NCBI GenBank assembly: GCA_964458265.1
Contig: CAYWIF010000009.1
Location: 1 to 64,000 of the forward strand
From: JAGVSR01 sp964458265
Lineage (GTDB): Bacteria; Pseudomonadota; Alphaproteobacteria; Rhizobiales; Hyphomicrobiaceae
Reading direction: 5' to 3'
Length of the DNA: 64,000 bases
Position numbers and translations under genes: made by a program. Under the pieces are notes generated by a model that worked only from the letters and a program-made list of their open reading frames with translations, was not told the origin of the DNA and searched no databases. Numbering within the stretch: the first letter of the stretch is position 1; each line of letters opens with the position of its first letter. This document shows, in pieces, positions 42,782-52,220 of the stretch.

Positions 42782-44658
42782 CGGCACCACCGACCAAGCG
42801 CAAGGAATCTCCAGCCGAGCCATTTAAGCGGGCCGTGGGGTTGACGGTGCGCGCCGTGGCCGGGGACGAGAGCGTGAATGTCGATTTCTCGCCTGGGAAA
42901 CCAGGGATCGATGGGCACCACGTTCAACTGCCCGAGCCTGCGCGCGTGCCATCGAAGCGCGAAGTTGCCGTCGTGCGGGGGTGGGCCGACAGCTTGGCGC
43001 TGACGCTTGCGTGCCACGACGCGAAGCTGCATCGCAAGCTTGCGCCGCAAGCGGGCGAGGCGCGCGCCGTGTTCGAAGCTGTGGAACGCGCGCGCGTCGA
43101 ATCGATCGGCGCAAACCGCATGGACGGAATGGCCCGCAATCTCGCAGCCAAGTGCGAGGAACACTACGCGCACGGCCGGTATGCAAACGTTGCCACGCGC
43201 GAAGATGCGCCGCTCGACGAGGCGCTGGCGCTCATCGTGCGCGAGAAGCTGACGGGTCAGCCGCCGCCGCCCGCCGCCAAGGCGCTGGCGGACGTGTGGC
43301 GTCCGTTGGTTGAAAAGAAGTGCGGCAAGACGCTGAAGCAACTGGCGGCAAAGACAGGCGATCAGGAGGCTTTCGGGCGGCTGGTGCGCGATCTCTTGCG
43401 TTCGCTGCAAATGGCGGATCAGCCTAACGAGGGCGAGCGCGACGACAGCGAGGACGAGCAGGAGCAACAGCCCGACGGCGGGGACCAGGAGACGGAAGGC
43501 GAGGAGGAGGCCAACGACGGGCAGGATAGCGCCGGCGAGGAGCGCGACAGCGAAGGCGAAAGCGGCGACACGGCGGAGGCCGCCGACGCCGGCGAGATGC
43601 AGGACATCGAGATCGAAGCCGAAGGGGAGGCGGAAAGCGACACCGCCGAGCCGTGGCGGCCGAACCAGTCCGTACTCGAGGCGCCGGAGAACTTCGGCTA
43701 TAAAGTCTATTCGAACGCCAACGATGAGATCGTCGAAGCGGACAAGCTTTCAACTCCCGAAGAACTCGACCGGCTGCGGACGTTCCTCGACAAGGAATTG
43801 CGGGTTCTCGCATCGACGGTGTCGCGGCTGGCCAACCGGCTGCAACGGCGTCTTCTGGCCAAGCAGAACCGCGCCTGGGATTTCGATCTGGAAGAAGGCA
43901 CGCTCGACAGCGCGCGGCTGCACCGGATTATCATCGATCCGATGCATGCGCTGTCGTTCATGCGCGAGCGGGATACGGATTTCCGCGACACGGTCGTTAC
44001 GTTGCTGATCGACAATTCCGGCTCGATGCGGGGCCGGCCGATCATGGTGGCGGCTTGCTGCGCCGACATTCTCGCGCGGACGCTGGAGCGCTGCGGCGTG
44101 AAGGTGGAAATCCTGGGCTTCACCACCAAGGCGTGGAAAGGCGGCGAGGCACGCGAGAAGTGGCTGGCGGCGGGCAAGCCCGGCAATCCCGGACGGCTCA
44201 ACGATCTGCGGCACATCATTTACAAGACGGCGGATGCACCGTGGCGGCGGGCCAAGCGATCGCTCGCACTGATGATGCGCGAAGGACTGTTGAAGGAGAA
44301 TATCGACGGCGAGGCGCTGACTTGGGCGCACCAGAGGCTGTTGGCCAGGCCGGAACAGAGGCGCATTCTGATGATGATCTCGGATGGCGCGCCGGTCGAC
44401 GATTCGACTTTGTCGGTCAACACCGGCAACTATCTGGAGCACCATCTGCGGCAGGTGATCAACGAAATCGAAACGCGATCGCCGGTGGAGCTGATCGCGA
44501 TCGGGATCGGTCACGACGTGACGCGGTACTATCGCCGCGCCGTGACAATCACGGATGCCAGCGAACTTGCCGGCGCGATGACGGACAAACTCGTGGAACT
44601 GTTCGAGGAGCCTTCACAGTCAGGCAGCGGCAAGCGGAAAGAGCGTACGGTCCACTGA
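42769..44658 (+). CDS. cobT: Aerobic cobaltochelatase subunit CobT
   Basis: CobT is the VWA-containing subunit that forms a ring complex with CobS. The 629-residue protein has an N-terminal CobT domain (about 15-215), a long acidic linker (about 221-298; runs of Asp/Glu with Gly/Gln), a middle region (NQSVLEAPENFGYKVYSNANDEIVEA), and a VWA domain from about 405 with the MIDAS motif DNSGSMRGRP (Asp415). The C-terminus ends with a short basic stretch. All features are standard for the family. Confidence 0.95.
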   Translation: MHPVTAPPTKRKESPAEPFKRAVGLTVRAVAGDESVNVDFSPGKPGIDGHHVQLPEPARVPSKREVAVVRGWADSLALTLACHDAKLHRKLAPQAGEARAVFEAVERARVESIGANRMDGMARNLAAKCEEHYAHGRYANVATREDAPLDEALALIVREKLTGQPPPPAAKALADVWRPLVEKKCGKTLKQLAAKTGDQEAFGRLVRDLLRSLQMADQPNEGERDDSEDEQEQQPDGGDQETEGEEEANDGQDSAGEERDSEGESGDTAEAADAGEMQDIEIEAEGEAESDTAEPWRPNQSVLEAPENFGYKVYSNANDEIVEADKLSTPEELDRLRTFLDKELRVLASTVSRLANRLQRRLLAKQNRAWDFDLEEGTLDSARLHRIIIDPMHALSFMRERDTDFRDTVVTLLIDNSGSMRGRPIMVAACCADILARTLERCGVKVEILGFTTKAWKGGEAREKWLAAGKPGNPGRLNDLRHIIYKTADAPWRRAKRSLALMMREGLLKENIDGEALTWAHQRLLARPEQRRILMMISDGAPVDDSTLSVNTGNYLEHHLRQVINEIETRSPVELIAIGIGHDVTRYYRRAVTITDASELAGAMTDKLVELFEEPSQSGSGKRKERTVH

Positions 44659-44661
44659 CCA

Positions 44662-45951
44662 CTAACCGCTGTCGTCGTCACCCGCGTCGGCGAGATGCTT
44701 GATGCGCATGGCCGCAATCTTGTTGCGCGACTTGCGAAGAACCTCAAAACGATAGCCGTGGAACGTGAAGACCTGGCCCGGCTCCGGAATGGTCTGGGCT
44801 TCGTGGATGACGAGGCCGGCAATGGTTGTGGCTTCTTCTTCCGGCAAGCTCCACGACATGTGACGGTTGAGATCGCGGATGGCGACGGTGCCGTCGACAT
44901 TGACGGTGCCGTCGGCCTGCGGCCGGATCGACATCTCGTGTGTGTCGTGCTCGTCAGCGATCTGGCCGACGATTTCTTCCAAGATGTCTTCGAGCGTGAT
45001 GAGACCTTGCACTTCGCCGTATTCGTCGACGACGAGGGCCATCTGGGCCTTGTTCTTCAGGAACTGATTGAGCTGAGTCTTGAGGCTCGTCGTGTCGGGA
45101 ACGAACCAGGGTTCCTGCGCGAAACTCATGATGTCGAGCTTGGCGACATCCCAGCCGACGCGGCCCAGAGCCGTCAGCAAGTCCTTGGTGTGCAGCACGG
45201 CGACGATGTTTTCCGGCTCGTCTTTCCATAACGGCATGCGCGTGTATTGGGACTTCAAGATTTCATCGATGACATCGCGTGGATCGCTGCCGGCTTCGAG
45301 GGTTTCCATCTTGGTGCGATGGATCATGATGTCGGCGACCTGGAGATCGCGCAGGTCGAGGATGCCGCCCAGCATGTCCGCATCGTGCTTCGGGACGGTG
45401 CCATCCCGGGCCTGCAAATCGATGGTGCCGCGAATTTCGTCGTGCGCGGCGAGGATATTGGCTTCGTCGTCGACATGCGTCGGCGTGAGCTTGAGGATGC
45501 CGGCCACGAGGGTCTCGATGAGGAAGACCGCCGGGCGGAGGACCGGGATCAGAATGCGCATGGCAGGGGCGACGAACAGCGCAATCCGGTCGGGATAGGC
45601 GATGGCGTAGGTCTTCGGCAGCACTTCGGAGAACACGACGACAACGACCGTCATCAGGCCGGTGGCGTAGAACACGCCGACCTCGCCGAACAGATTGATG
45701 AGCAGGCTGGTGGCCAAGGCTGACGCCAGGATGTTGACCAGATTGTTGCCGAGGAGGATCGTGGAGATGAGCCGCTCGGGACGTTCGAGCAGCGCGTTGA
45801 CACGCTTGGCGCGTTCGTTGCCTTCCGATTCAAGCGCGTGCATCCGGGCCCGGGAGGCGGCCGTCAGCGCGGTTTCGGACCCGGAGAAGAATGCCGAGAG
45901 CAGCAGCAGGCCGATGACGACGGCAATGGTGATGGCGATTTCTGGTGACAT
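44662..45951 (-). CDS. CNNM/CorC (HlyC-type) membrane protein
   Basis: A 429-residue protein starting MSPEIAITIAVVIGLLLLSAFFSGSETALTAASRARMHALE at ATG 45951. The DUF21/CNNM membrane domain covers about 1-180, two CBS domains about 200-330 (VADIMIHRTKMETLE; MALVVDEYGEVQGLITLEDILEEIVG), and the CorC_HlyC domain the last 80 residues. It belongs to the same superfamily as the 20151-21446 gene but is a different branch. It follows aroB after 126 bases on the same strand and may be part of an aroK-aroB-CNNM transcript, as in other Rhizobiales. Confidence 0.92.
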   Translation of the reverse strand: MSPEIAITIAVVIGLLLLSAFFSGSETALTAASRARMHALESEGNERAKRVNALLERPERLISTILLGNNLVNILASALATSLLINLFGEVGVFYATGLMTVVVVVFSEVLPKTYAIAYPDRIALFVAPAMRILIPVLRPAVFLIETLVAGILKLTPTHVDDEANILAAHDEIRGTIDLQARDGTVPKHDADMLGGILDLRDLQVADIMIHRTKMETLEAGSDPRDVIDEILKSQYTRMPLWKDEPENIVAVLHTKDLLTALGRVGWDVAKLDIMSFAQEPWFVPDTTSLKTQLNQFLKNKAQMALVVDEYGEVQGLITLEDILEEIVGQIADEHDTHEMSIRPQADGTVNVDGTVAIRDLNRHMSWSLPEEEATTIAGLVIHEAQTIPEPGQVFTFHGYRFEVLRKSRNKIAAMRIKHLADAGDDDSG

Positions 45952-46077
45952 GAGCGTATCGATCGGTCTCGCAAAATTAGCTTGAGGGTCACGAACAGGC
46001 CGAGCGCGGGCCGGACAGTAGCGTATCACACCCAGCGCGATGACGCCGTCCCGGCAGCCGGAACATGACGGGGGCGG

Positions 46078-47226
46078 TCAAGCCGCAATTTCACGTTCGA
46101 GGAACGCGCGGATTTTTACGGGGTCCACGTCGCGCGCCACGAAGGCCTGACCGATGCCGCGCACGAGGATGAACGTGAGCTTGCCGTCGCGGACCTTCTT
46201 GTCCTGCCCCATGAGCCGCATCAGCGTTTCCGCGTCGGCCCTGCCGCCGGGAATGTCGGCGATGTTCGTTGGAAGTCCGACCTTGGAAAGATGCTCCGCC
46301 ACGCGCTTGGCGGTGCCCGGCGGGCAGAGGCCTTCGCTTTCGGAAAAGCGGAAGGCCTGACAGATGCCAATTGCGACGCCTTCGCCATGCAGCAGCCGGC
46401 TGGAATAGCCCGTCCAGGCTTCGAGCGCATGACCGAAAGTGTGGCCGAGGTTCAGAAGCGCGCGGTCTCCGGTTTCGAATTCATCGCGCGCGACAATGGC
46501 GGCCTTGGCTTTGACGCTTGTCTCGATGGCGCGTGTGAGATCGGGGCCTGAATTGCCGAACACGCCTTGCCACTGGCTTTCCAGCCATTCGAAGAACAGC
46601 GCATCGCCGAGGAGACCGTATTTGACGACTTCGGCATAGCCGGCGCGCATCTCGCGCTCCGGCAGCGTGGCGAGCACTTCCGTATCGGCGATGACGAGGC
46701 TCGGCTGGTGGAAGACGCCGATGAGGTTCTTGCCCTGGGGCGTGTTGATGCCCGTTTTGCCGCCGACGGAGCTATCGACCTGCGCAAGGAGCGACGTCGG
46801 GATCTGCACAAAGCGAATGCCGCGACGGAGAATGCCGGCGGCGAAACCGGCAAGATCGCCGATAACCCCGCCGCCGAAGGCCACGACGAAATCGCCGCGT
46901 TCGAGACCCATTTCGAGCAGGGCTTCGCTGAGCCGCGTCAACTCGGCAAAGCACTTCGTTGCTTCTCCGGCAGGAAGCACGATGGAGCCGGTATGACGGT
47001 TTTCCGCCTTCAGCGAGGCTTCGAGGGTGGCGAGGTGAAACTTGGCGACGTTTTCGTCCGTCACGACGCCGCACTTGCCCTTGCCGATGCGGGTTGCAAT
47101 GAGACGACCCGTCTCTTGCAGAATTCCAGGGCCAATCAATACGTCGTAGCTGCGGTCGCCCAGCGAGACCGGCACTGTCTTTTCCGCGCGGGTCAGGCCG
47201 GTCATGGAATGGACGAGTGTGGGCAT
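46078..47226 (-). CDS. aroB: 3-dehydroquinate synthase
   Basis: AroB converts DAHP to 3-dehydroquinate in the shikimate pathway, using NAD+ and a divalent metal. The 382-residue protein has the NAD-binding FGGGVIGDLAGFAAGILRRGI, the substrate motif DSSVGGKTGIN, and the metal-ligand histidines in LNLGHTFGHALEAW and LLHGEGVAIG. It starts six bases after the aroK stop, so the two shikimate genes are one operon. Confidence 0.96.
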   Translation of the reverse strand: MPTLVHSMTGLTRAEKTVPVSLGDRSYDVLIGPGILQETGRLIATRIGKGKCGVVTDENVAKFHLATLEASLKAENRHTGSIVLPAGEATKCFAELTRLSEALLEMGLERGDFVVAFGGGVIGDLAGFAAGILRRGIRFVQIPTSLLAQVDSSVGGKTGINTPQGKNLIGVFHQPSLVIADTEVLATLPEREMRAGYAEVVKYGLLGDALFFEWLESQWQGVFGNSGPDLTRAIETSVKAKAAIVARDEFETGDRALLNLGHTFGHALEAWTGYSSRLLHGEGVAIGICQAFRFSESEGLCPPGTAKRVAEHLSKVGLPTNIADIPGGRADAETLMRLMGQDKKVRDGKLTFILVRGIGQAFVARDVDPVKIRAFLEREIAA

Positions 47227-47232
47227 CGGTTT

Positions 47233-47847
47233 CTAATGGTCCGTTTTCTCAGGCTGCGGGACGGGAGCGAGCTTGGCCTTCAGCGCAGCAATGACTTCGT
47301 TGACGATGACATCGTGCGGTACATCGCGGCTTTCGACGGTGATATCGGCCTCCGCGTAGATGGGATAGCGCTTGTCCATCAGGTCGCGCATGGTGGCCTC
47401 CGGATCGCCTTGCTTCAGGAGGGGGCGCGTGTCGCGCTTGGAAACGCGGCGCATCAGGACGGGCAGTTCCGCGTGCAGCCAAATCGAAAGTCCGCGCTCG
47501 CGAATCTTGGCGCGCGTTTCGGGATTGATGAACGCGCCACCGCCGGTCGCGAGCACCTGCGGGCCGTTGGCGAGAAGGCGGGCGATGACGCGGCGCTCGC
47601 CGTCGCGGAAATAGGCCTCGCCGTGGTCGGTGAAAATCTCGACGATGGATTTAGCCGCGACCCGCTCGATCTCCTCGTCCGCATCGATGAAGGCGATGCC
47701 CAGCCGCGCGGCCAGCCGGCGGCCGACAGACGATTTTCCACAGCCCATGAGGCCGACCAGCACGATCGACCGCTCGCCCAATAAGGCCAGCAGCGCTTCG
47801 GTACTGTTCGGTTCCTTCGGCTGATCCATGGTGTCCAGAGCGGCCAT
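47233..47847 (-). CDS. aroK: Shikimate kinase
   Basis: Shikimate kinase phosphorylates shikimate at the 3-hydroxyl. The 204-residue protein has Walker A GLMGCGKSS (32-40), the shikimate-binding DADEEIE (55-61) and GGGAF, and the lid region with KRDTRPLL. The N-terminal 25 residues (MAALDTMDQPKEPNSTEALL) form an extension common in alphaproteobacterial AroK. It is the first gene of the aroK-aroB unit and is divergent from the small membrane protein gene at 48057. Confidence 0.95.
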   Translation of the reverse strand: MAALDTMDQPKEPNSTEALLALLGERSIVLVGLMGCGKSSVGRRLAARLGIAFIDADEEIERVAAKSIVEIFTDHGEAYFRDGERRVIARLLANGPQVLATGGGAFINPETRAKIRERGLSIWLHAELPVLMRRVSKRDTRPLLKQGDPEATMRDLMDKRYPIYAEADITVESRDVPHDVIVNEVIAALKAKLAPVPQPEKTDH

Positions 47848-48056
47848 GTCCCCGAATCATGCAAAATTCCGGGGCAGCATAGTCTTGATGTATCGGTGTG
47901 CGTGTATTGCCCATCGCGGCCGGGAATTCAAATATCACATCGGGAACGGCACCGGGTTGCACGGTGGGGGGCGCATTGTTTACCGTCCGGCGCGGTTCGA
48001 ACACATTGGCGCCTACTTGCACCGACACACCTAGCGCAGGGAACGGATAATCCGAA

Positions 48057-48203
48057 ATGCCGAGCCTTTTCCGGTTCCTGTTCATCGTCGGCGCGATTGG
48101 CGGCCTGTTCACCGCCGGCATGTGGGTGCTGGCGACCAAGTACGAGCCGCAGCAGCAGGAAGAAGTTAAAGTCGTGCCCGGCGTGAAAATCCGCAAAGAG
48201 TGA
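48057..48203 (+). CDS. 48-residue single-pass membrane protein
   Basis: ATG 48057 opens a 48-codon frame: MPSLFRFLFIVGAIGGLFTA, then GMWVLATKYEPQQQEEVKVV, then PGVKIRKE. Residues about 5-26 form one membrane helix, followed by a charged tail. It lies 14 bases before the start of the 663-residue gene and divergent from aroK. Small proteins of this form (helix, Tyr-x-Pro, Glu-rich tail) are common between aroK and xerD in Rhizobiales as I recall, so I consider it real. Function is unknown. Confidence 0.7.
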   Translation: MPSLFRFLFIVGAIGGLFTAGMWVLATKYEPQQQEEVKVVPGVKIRKE

Positions 48204-48216
48204 ACCTTCCGGGTCC

Positions 48217-50208
48217 ATGCGCGCCATCATTCGCTTGTTGCTGACGTGTGCGCTGACGGCGGCGTTCTCCGCTATACCGGCTGTTGCCGGAGGTGTGCCC
48301 AGTCCGTTCGGGGACCCGGAAACATCGCGGTCCCCCACTAAGAAAAAGTCCGCGCCCGCGGCTCCGGCAACCGACGACATCGTCAAACCGTCGGAATTGC
48401 CGGCGGGTGGCGGCGCTTCCGCGGCGGTTGAACGCGAAACGCTAGCCCCTCTTGAGGCCGAACCGGCACTCGGCGTGCCAGCCGCGAATGGTGCGGCCGC
48501 GCCGGCCCGCGAAACATTGCCTTCGCCGGGCGCCCAAGAGGTTCCGCCGGGCTGGGGCTCCGGCAACATTCCGGCGCGATCCCGGCCAACTGAGAGTGGC
48601 GCACCGCCGCAGTTGCCGGGTTTGGACGAAAACTCGCGCACGGTCATGCGCGAAGAGATGTCTCCGGTGATGGCGCAGGACGGTTCCGGCCTGCCTTACG
48701 AACTGTGGCAGGGGATGACGCTGGAGACGATCGAGAAGGCCATCGCCACGCTAGAAATCCCGCCGCGCTCGCCGGCACTGCACGAACTGTTTACCCGGCT
48801 GATAACGTCGGACGTTCCGCCACCACGTGGCGGCGATAGCGATGCCCGGTTCACGGCGGTTCGCGTGGAAGCACTCCACCGGTCGGGCCTGATCGAGGAA
48901 GCAGCGGGCGTCCTGGCGAAGGACAGCGCCGCCGGGACCGATCCGGTCTTGGCGCTTCTGTCGGCGCGGACGGCAATTGCGCGCGGAGATCGCGACGCGG
49001 GATGCCGCAATGTGAAAGCCATGAATGCGACGCAGGCGACGCTTCCACAGCCGCTGAAGGGCCAGTCGATTCTTGTGCGGGCCTATTGCGCGGCCGTGGC
49101 CGGGCAACGCGAGTCCGCACAGTTGCAGGTTGCCTTGGCACGCGATGAGGGCGTGGAGGAAAGCGCGGGATTTTCAGCCATCGACGCAATCGCGAGCGGC
49201 GCGAAGCCAACTCTATCCGCTGGACAAAAGGTCGGGCCGGTTGACTGGCGCATTCTCGAACTGGGCGGCGCCGTCGATGCCCGCGCGGTGGTTGAGACGG
49301 CCGGGCCGGGTGTTCTTGCCACCATCGCGCGTGACACGGCGACCGAACCGGCGACGCGGCTGGCGGCCGCAGAGCGGGCCGCGCAGCTCAACGCCATCAA
49401 GCCCGCCGATCTTGCGAACGCTTACCGCGAGTTCAAAGGTGGTGATGCCGGCGCGGAGGGGCCAGCCGCAACGGCTGTGAAACATGCCGCACTGTTTCAA
49501 GCTGCCGAGGATGAGAGGACGCCATTGAAGAAGGCGCGGCTCATCCGGTCTTATTTGGACGAGGCCAAGAGCGCAGGACTTTACTGGCCTGCATTGCAAA
49601 TGATTGCATCGGCCGCGGCGTCAATCCAGCGGGTGGCGGAGATCGGCTGGTTCGCGGAGACGGCCGTCGAGACAAGCATTGCGTCGGGAGATTATTCCGG
49701 TGCTCGCGCCTGGGCCGAGTTCGGTGCGTCGCTCGACTCGCCCGGCTCGTCACCAACAGGGTACACACACTGGCTGGCGCTGGCTGACCTCGCCGACCCG
49801 GCAATGAAAAACGGGCGCTCGCGTCACCTGGCGGCACTCGAAGACATGGCCGTGCGCGGTCGCTTTTCGCCGGAACAACTGCACCGTCTGGCCACAGTTC
49901 TCGATGCACTGCAGATTCAGGTTCCCATTCCGCTTTGGGAACTGGCCAGCCGCACACCGCAGCCTAACGAAGGCTTTCTGCCCGAGACCGGCGTCTTGAG
50001 CGCGCTCGCCGCAGCGTCGAAGAAAAAGGAATTCGGCCATACGGTGCTGCTTGCCATGCAATCGCTCGGACCCAACGGAGCGGAAGGCGCGCACATGATT
50101 GCGCTTGGCGACAGTATTCGCGCGCTGTTGCGCGCGGGGCTCGACAAGGATGCACGGCAGTTGGCCTTGGAAGCACTATTCATGGGCTGGCCGCGCGCAG
50201 CGGGGTGA
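48217..50208 (+). CDS. Large exported protein of unknown function, upstream of xerD
   Basis: A 663-residue precursor with a signal peptide (MRAIIRLLLTCALTAAFSA, cleavage near AVAGG). Residues 30-140 are low-complexity Pro/Ala/Ser/Glu. From about 165 to the end the sequence is mainly amphipathic helices with TPR-like pairs (for example RSGLIEEAAGVLAKDSAAGTDPVLALLSARTAIA; RSYLDEAKSAGLYWPALQMIASAAASIQ). No catalytic motif is seen. It is probably a periplasmic scaffold. The TGA at 50206-50208 directly abuts GTGATG of xerD, so translation may be coupled. Confidence 0.75.
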   Translation: MRAIIRLLLTCALTAAFSAIPAVAGGVPSPFGDPETSRSPTKKKSAPAAPATDDIVKPSELPAGGGASAAVERETLAPLEAEPALGVPAANGAAAPARETLPSPGAQEVPPGWGSGNIPARSRPTESGAPPQLPGLDENSRTVMREEMSPVMAQDGSGLPYELWQGMTLETIEKAIATLEIPPRSPALHELFTRLITSDVPPPRGGDSDARFTAVRVEALHRSGLIEEAAGVLAKDSAAGTDPVLALLSARTAIARGDRDAGCRNVKAMNATQATLPQPLKGQSILVRAYCAAVAGQRESAQLQVALARDEGVEESAGFSAIDAIASGAKPTLSAGQKVGPVDWRILELGGAVDARAVVETAGPGVLATIARDTATEPATRLAAAERAAQLNAIKPADLANAYREFKGGDAGAEGPAATAVKHAALFQAAEDERTPLKKARLIRSYLDEAKSAGLYWPALQMIASAAASIQRVAEIGWFAETAVETSIASGDYSGARAWAEFGASLDSPGSSPTGYTHWLALADLADPAMKNGRSRHLAALEDMAVRGRFSPEQLHRLATVLDALQIQVPIPLWELASRTPQPNEGFLPETGVLSALAAASKKKEFGHTVLLAMQSLGPNGAEGAHMIALGDSIRALLRAGLDKDARQLALEALFMGWPRAAG

Positions 50209-50211
50209 GTG

Positions 50212-51153
50212 ATGGCAGCGGACGATCATGCGTTGGTAGCTGGGTATCTGGAGATGCTCGCCGCCGAGCGCGGTGCGTCCGCCAATACGCTCGAAGCCTA
50301 CCGGCGGGACCTGCATGACCTGCTGCAGTTCCTCGACGGGCGCGGCGTTCGGGTGCGCGAGGCCGCGCGAGACGACGTTGCAGCGTACATGGAGAATTTG
50401 GGACGCGAGGGTCTCGCTCCGGCTTCTCGCGCGCGCCGTTTGTCGGCTGTGCGGCAACTGTTCAAGTACCTCGATGCAGATGGGCTCGTCGCCGACAATC
50501 CAGCCATTGGAGCAAAGGCACCCAAGCTCGGGCGGCCGTTGCCCAAGACACTTTCGGTGGCGGAGGTGGACCGGCTGATGGAGGCTGCGGCGGCGGCGGT
50601 CGAGGGCCGAAGCGGGCGCGAGCTGGCGCGTGCCGTGCGGTTTCAGGCATTGCTGGAGCTGCTCTATGCGACCGGAATGCGCGTCTCGGAACTGGTGACG
50701 CTGCCGCGCACCGTGCTTGCCGGCGACCCGCGCGTGTTGACCATCAAGGGGAAGGGCGGCCGGGAACGTCTCGTGCCCCTCAATGCACCGGCACGGAGGG
50801 CGCTCGACCGGTATCTGGCGCTCGGGACCGATCCCGGCGACAAGCTGGCACCCATGCTCGCGAACAAGTGGCTCTTTCCGTCCCGGGGCGCCGAAGGGCA
50901 CATGACACGCCAGGCGTTTGGGCAGGAATTGAAGGGCTGCGCGGACGCCGCGGGGATCGATCCGGAGCGCGTCTCACCGCATGTGCTGCGGCACGCATTC
51001 GCAAGCCATCTGCTAGATCGCGGCGCGGATTTGCGGACCGTGCAGCAACTGCTCGGACACGCGGATATTTCCACAACCGAGATCTATACGCACGTTTTGG
51101 AAGAGCGTTTGAAGACCATCGTGTTCGAGCACCATCCGCTGGCCAAGCGCTGA
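50212..51153 (+). CDS. xerD: Site-specific tyrosine recombinase XerD
   Basis: XerD acts with XerC at dif to resolve chromosome dimers. The 313-residue protein has an N-terminal SAM-like core-binding domain (about 5-100) and the catalytic domain with Arg157 (TGMRVSEL), Lys181, His257-x2-Arg260 (PHVLRHAFASHLLDRGADL), His283 (QQLLGHADIS) and the nucleophile Tyr292 (TEIYTHV). The LRTVQQLLGHADISTTEIYTH block favours XerD over XerC. ATG 50212 is preferred to GTG 50209. Confidence 0.94.
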   Translation: MAADDHALVAGYLEMLAAERGASANTLEAYRRDLHDLLQFLDGRGVRVREAARDDVAAYMENLGREGLAPASRARRLSAVRQLFKYLDADGLVADNPAIGAKAPKLGRPLPKTLSVAEVDRLMEAAAAAVEGRSGRELARAVRFQALLELLYATGMRVSELVTLPRTVLAGDPRVLTIKGKGGRERLVPLNAPARRALDRYLALGTDPGDKLAPMLANKWLFPSRGAEGHMTRQAFGQELKGCADAAGIDPERVSPHVLRHAFASHLLDRGADLRTVQQLLGHADISTTEIYTHVLEERLKTIVFEHHPLAKR

Positions 51154-51156
51154 CGG

Positions 51157-52122
51157 TCAGCGGGCAAAGACCTGACTGGCGATCGTGTCGATGCTTTCGC
51201 GCAGAGCTTCGAAGACACCTGGTTCGGTCATGGCGTGACCGGCTCGCTCGACATAACGCAGGCGGCACTGGGAGCCCCAAGCGGCCGCGACGGCCTCCGC
51301 GGCGGCCGGCGGACAAAGCAGATCGTATCGGCCCTGCACAAGCACGCCCGGTATGCCGCCCAAGCGCCAGGCCTCGTCCAGCAATTGACCGGGCCGCAGG
51401 AAGAAACGATGACTGATGTAGTGGGCTTCCATGATCGGTGTCGGAGGAATGCGTGCAACCTTGGCGGCCGCGCGTTCGGGAAGCGCGGGGGACGTGGGGA
51501 CGAGTTCGGAGAGCGCCCGCTCGTAGGCATTCCAGACAAGGGCTGCGGGTCCATGGATCGCCGGGTCGGGGTCTCGCAGGCGGATAATGTATGCGGCCAA
51601 CGGATCCTTTCGCTCGGCAACCGGCAATTCGTGCACGAAGGCCCGATAGAGTTCCGGGCGGAAGCGCTGCGGACCATCGACGAACGCCCATTCGATTTCG
51701 GCCTCGGTGCCCAGAAAAATGGCGCGCAGGATCAGTCCGGCGACACGTTCGGGGTGGGTTTCCGCGTAGGCAAGGCCCAGCGTGGAGCCCCACGATCCGC
51801 CAACGACCAGCCAGCGCTCGATGCCGAAATAGACGCGTATGCGTTCGATGTCCGCGATCTGGTGGGCGGTGGAATTGGCGTCGCAAGACAGATAGGGATG
51901 GCTGCGGCCCGCGCCGCGCTGGTCAAATAAAATGGCGTGGTAACGCGCCGGATCGAACAGCTCGCGGTGTGCGTGCTGGGCGCCGCTGCCGGGACCGCCG
52001 TGCAGAAAGACCACCGGCACGCCGTCGCGGCGTCCACACTGCTCGACATAGAGCCAATGGCCGTCGCCGGCCTGCAACATGAGGGCGTCGAAGGGACGTT
52101 GCGGGGATCTCGTCTCGCTCAC
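51157..52122 (-). CDS. pip: Prolyl aminopeptidase (proline iminopeptidase)
   Basis: Cleaves N-terminal proline from peptides. The 321-residue alpha/beta hydrolase has the oxyanion-type HGGPGSG (41-47), FDQRGAGRSHP, the nucleophile elbow GGSWGS with Ser110, the Asp in VQGRYDLLCP and the His in AGHAMTE. These motifs and the length match family S33 prolyl aminopeptidases. It converges with xerD with three bases between the stops. Confidence 0.93.
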   Translation of the reverse strand: MSETRSPQRPFDALMLQAGDGHWLYVEQCGRRDGVPVVFLHGGPGSGAQHAHRELFDPARYHAILFDQRGAGRSHPYLSCDANSTAHQIADIERIRVYFGIERWLVVGGSWGSTLGLAYAETHPERVAGLILRAIFLGTEAEIEWAFVDGPQRFRPELYRAFVHELPVAERKDPLAAYIIRLRDPDPAIHGPAALVWNAYERALSELVPTSPALPERAAAKVARIPPTPIMEAHYISHRFFLRPGQLLDEAWRLGGIPGVLVQGRYDLLCPPAAAEAVAAAWGSQCRLRYVERAGHAMTEPGVFEALRESIDTIASQVFAR

Positions 52123-52220
52123 CGGCGAAACCTTTATGCTGGACTTCGATGGCGCAAGCGTAGCGGTTTTGGCGATGCGCGGCGACCCCGCCAGCGCGGT
52201 CGTGATGGGATCAGCGTATC

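Noticed and set aside
46567..47784. 405-residue plus-strand frame opposite aroB and aroK
   Set aside because: Both antisense genes carry full catalytic motifs; the frame has no recognised features.
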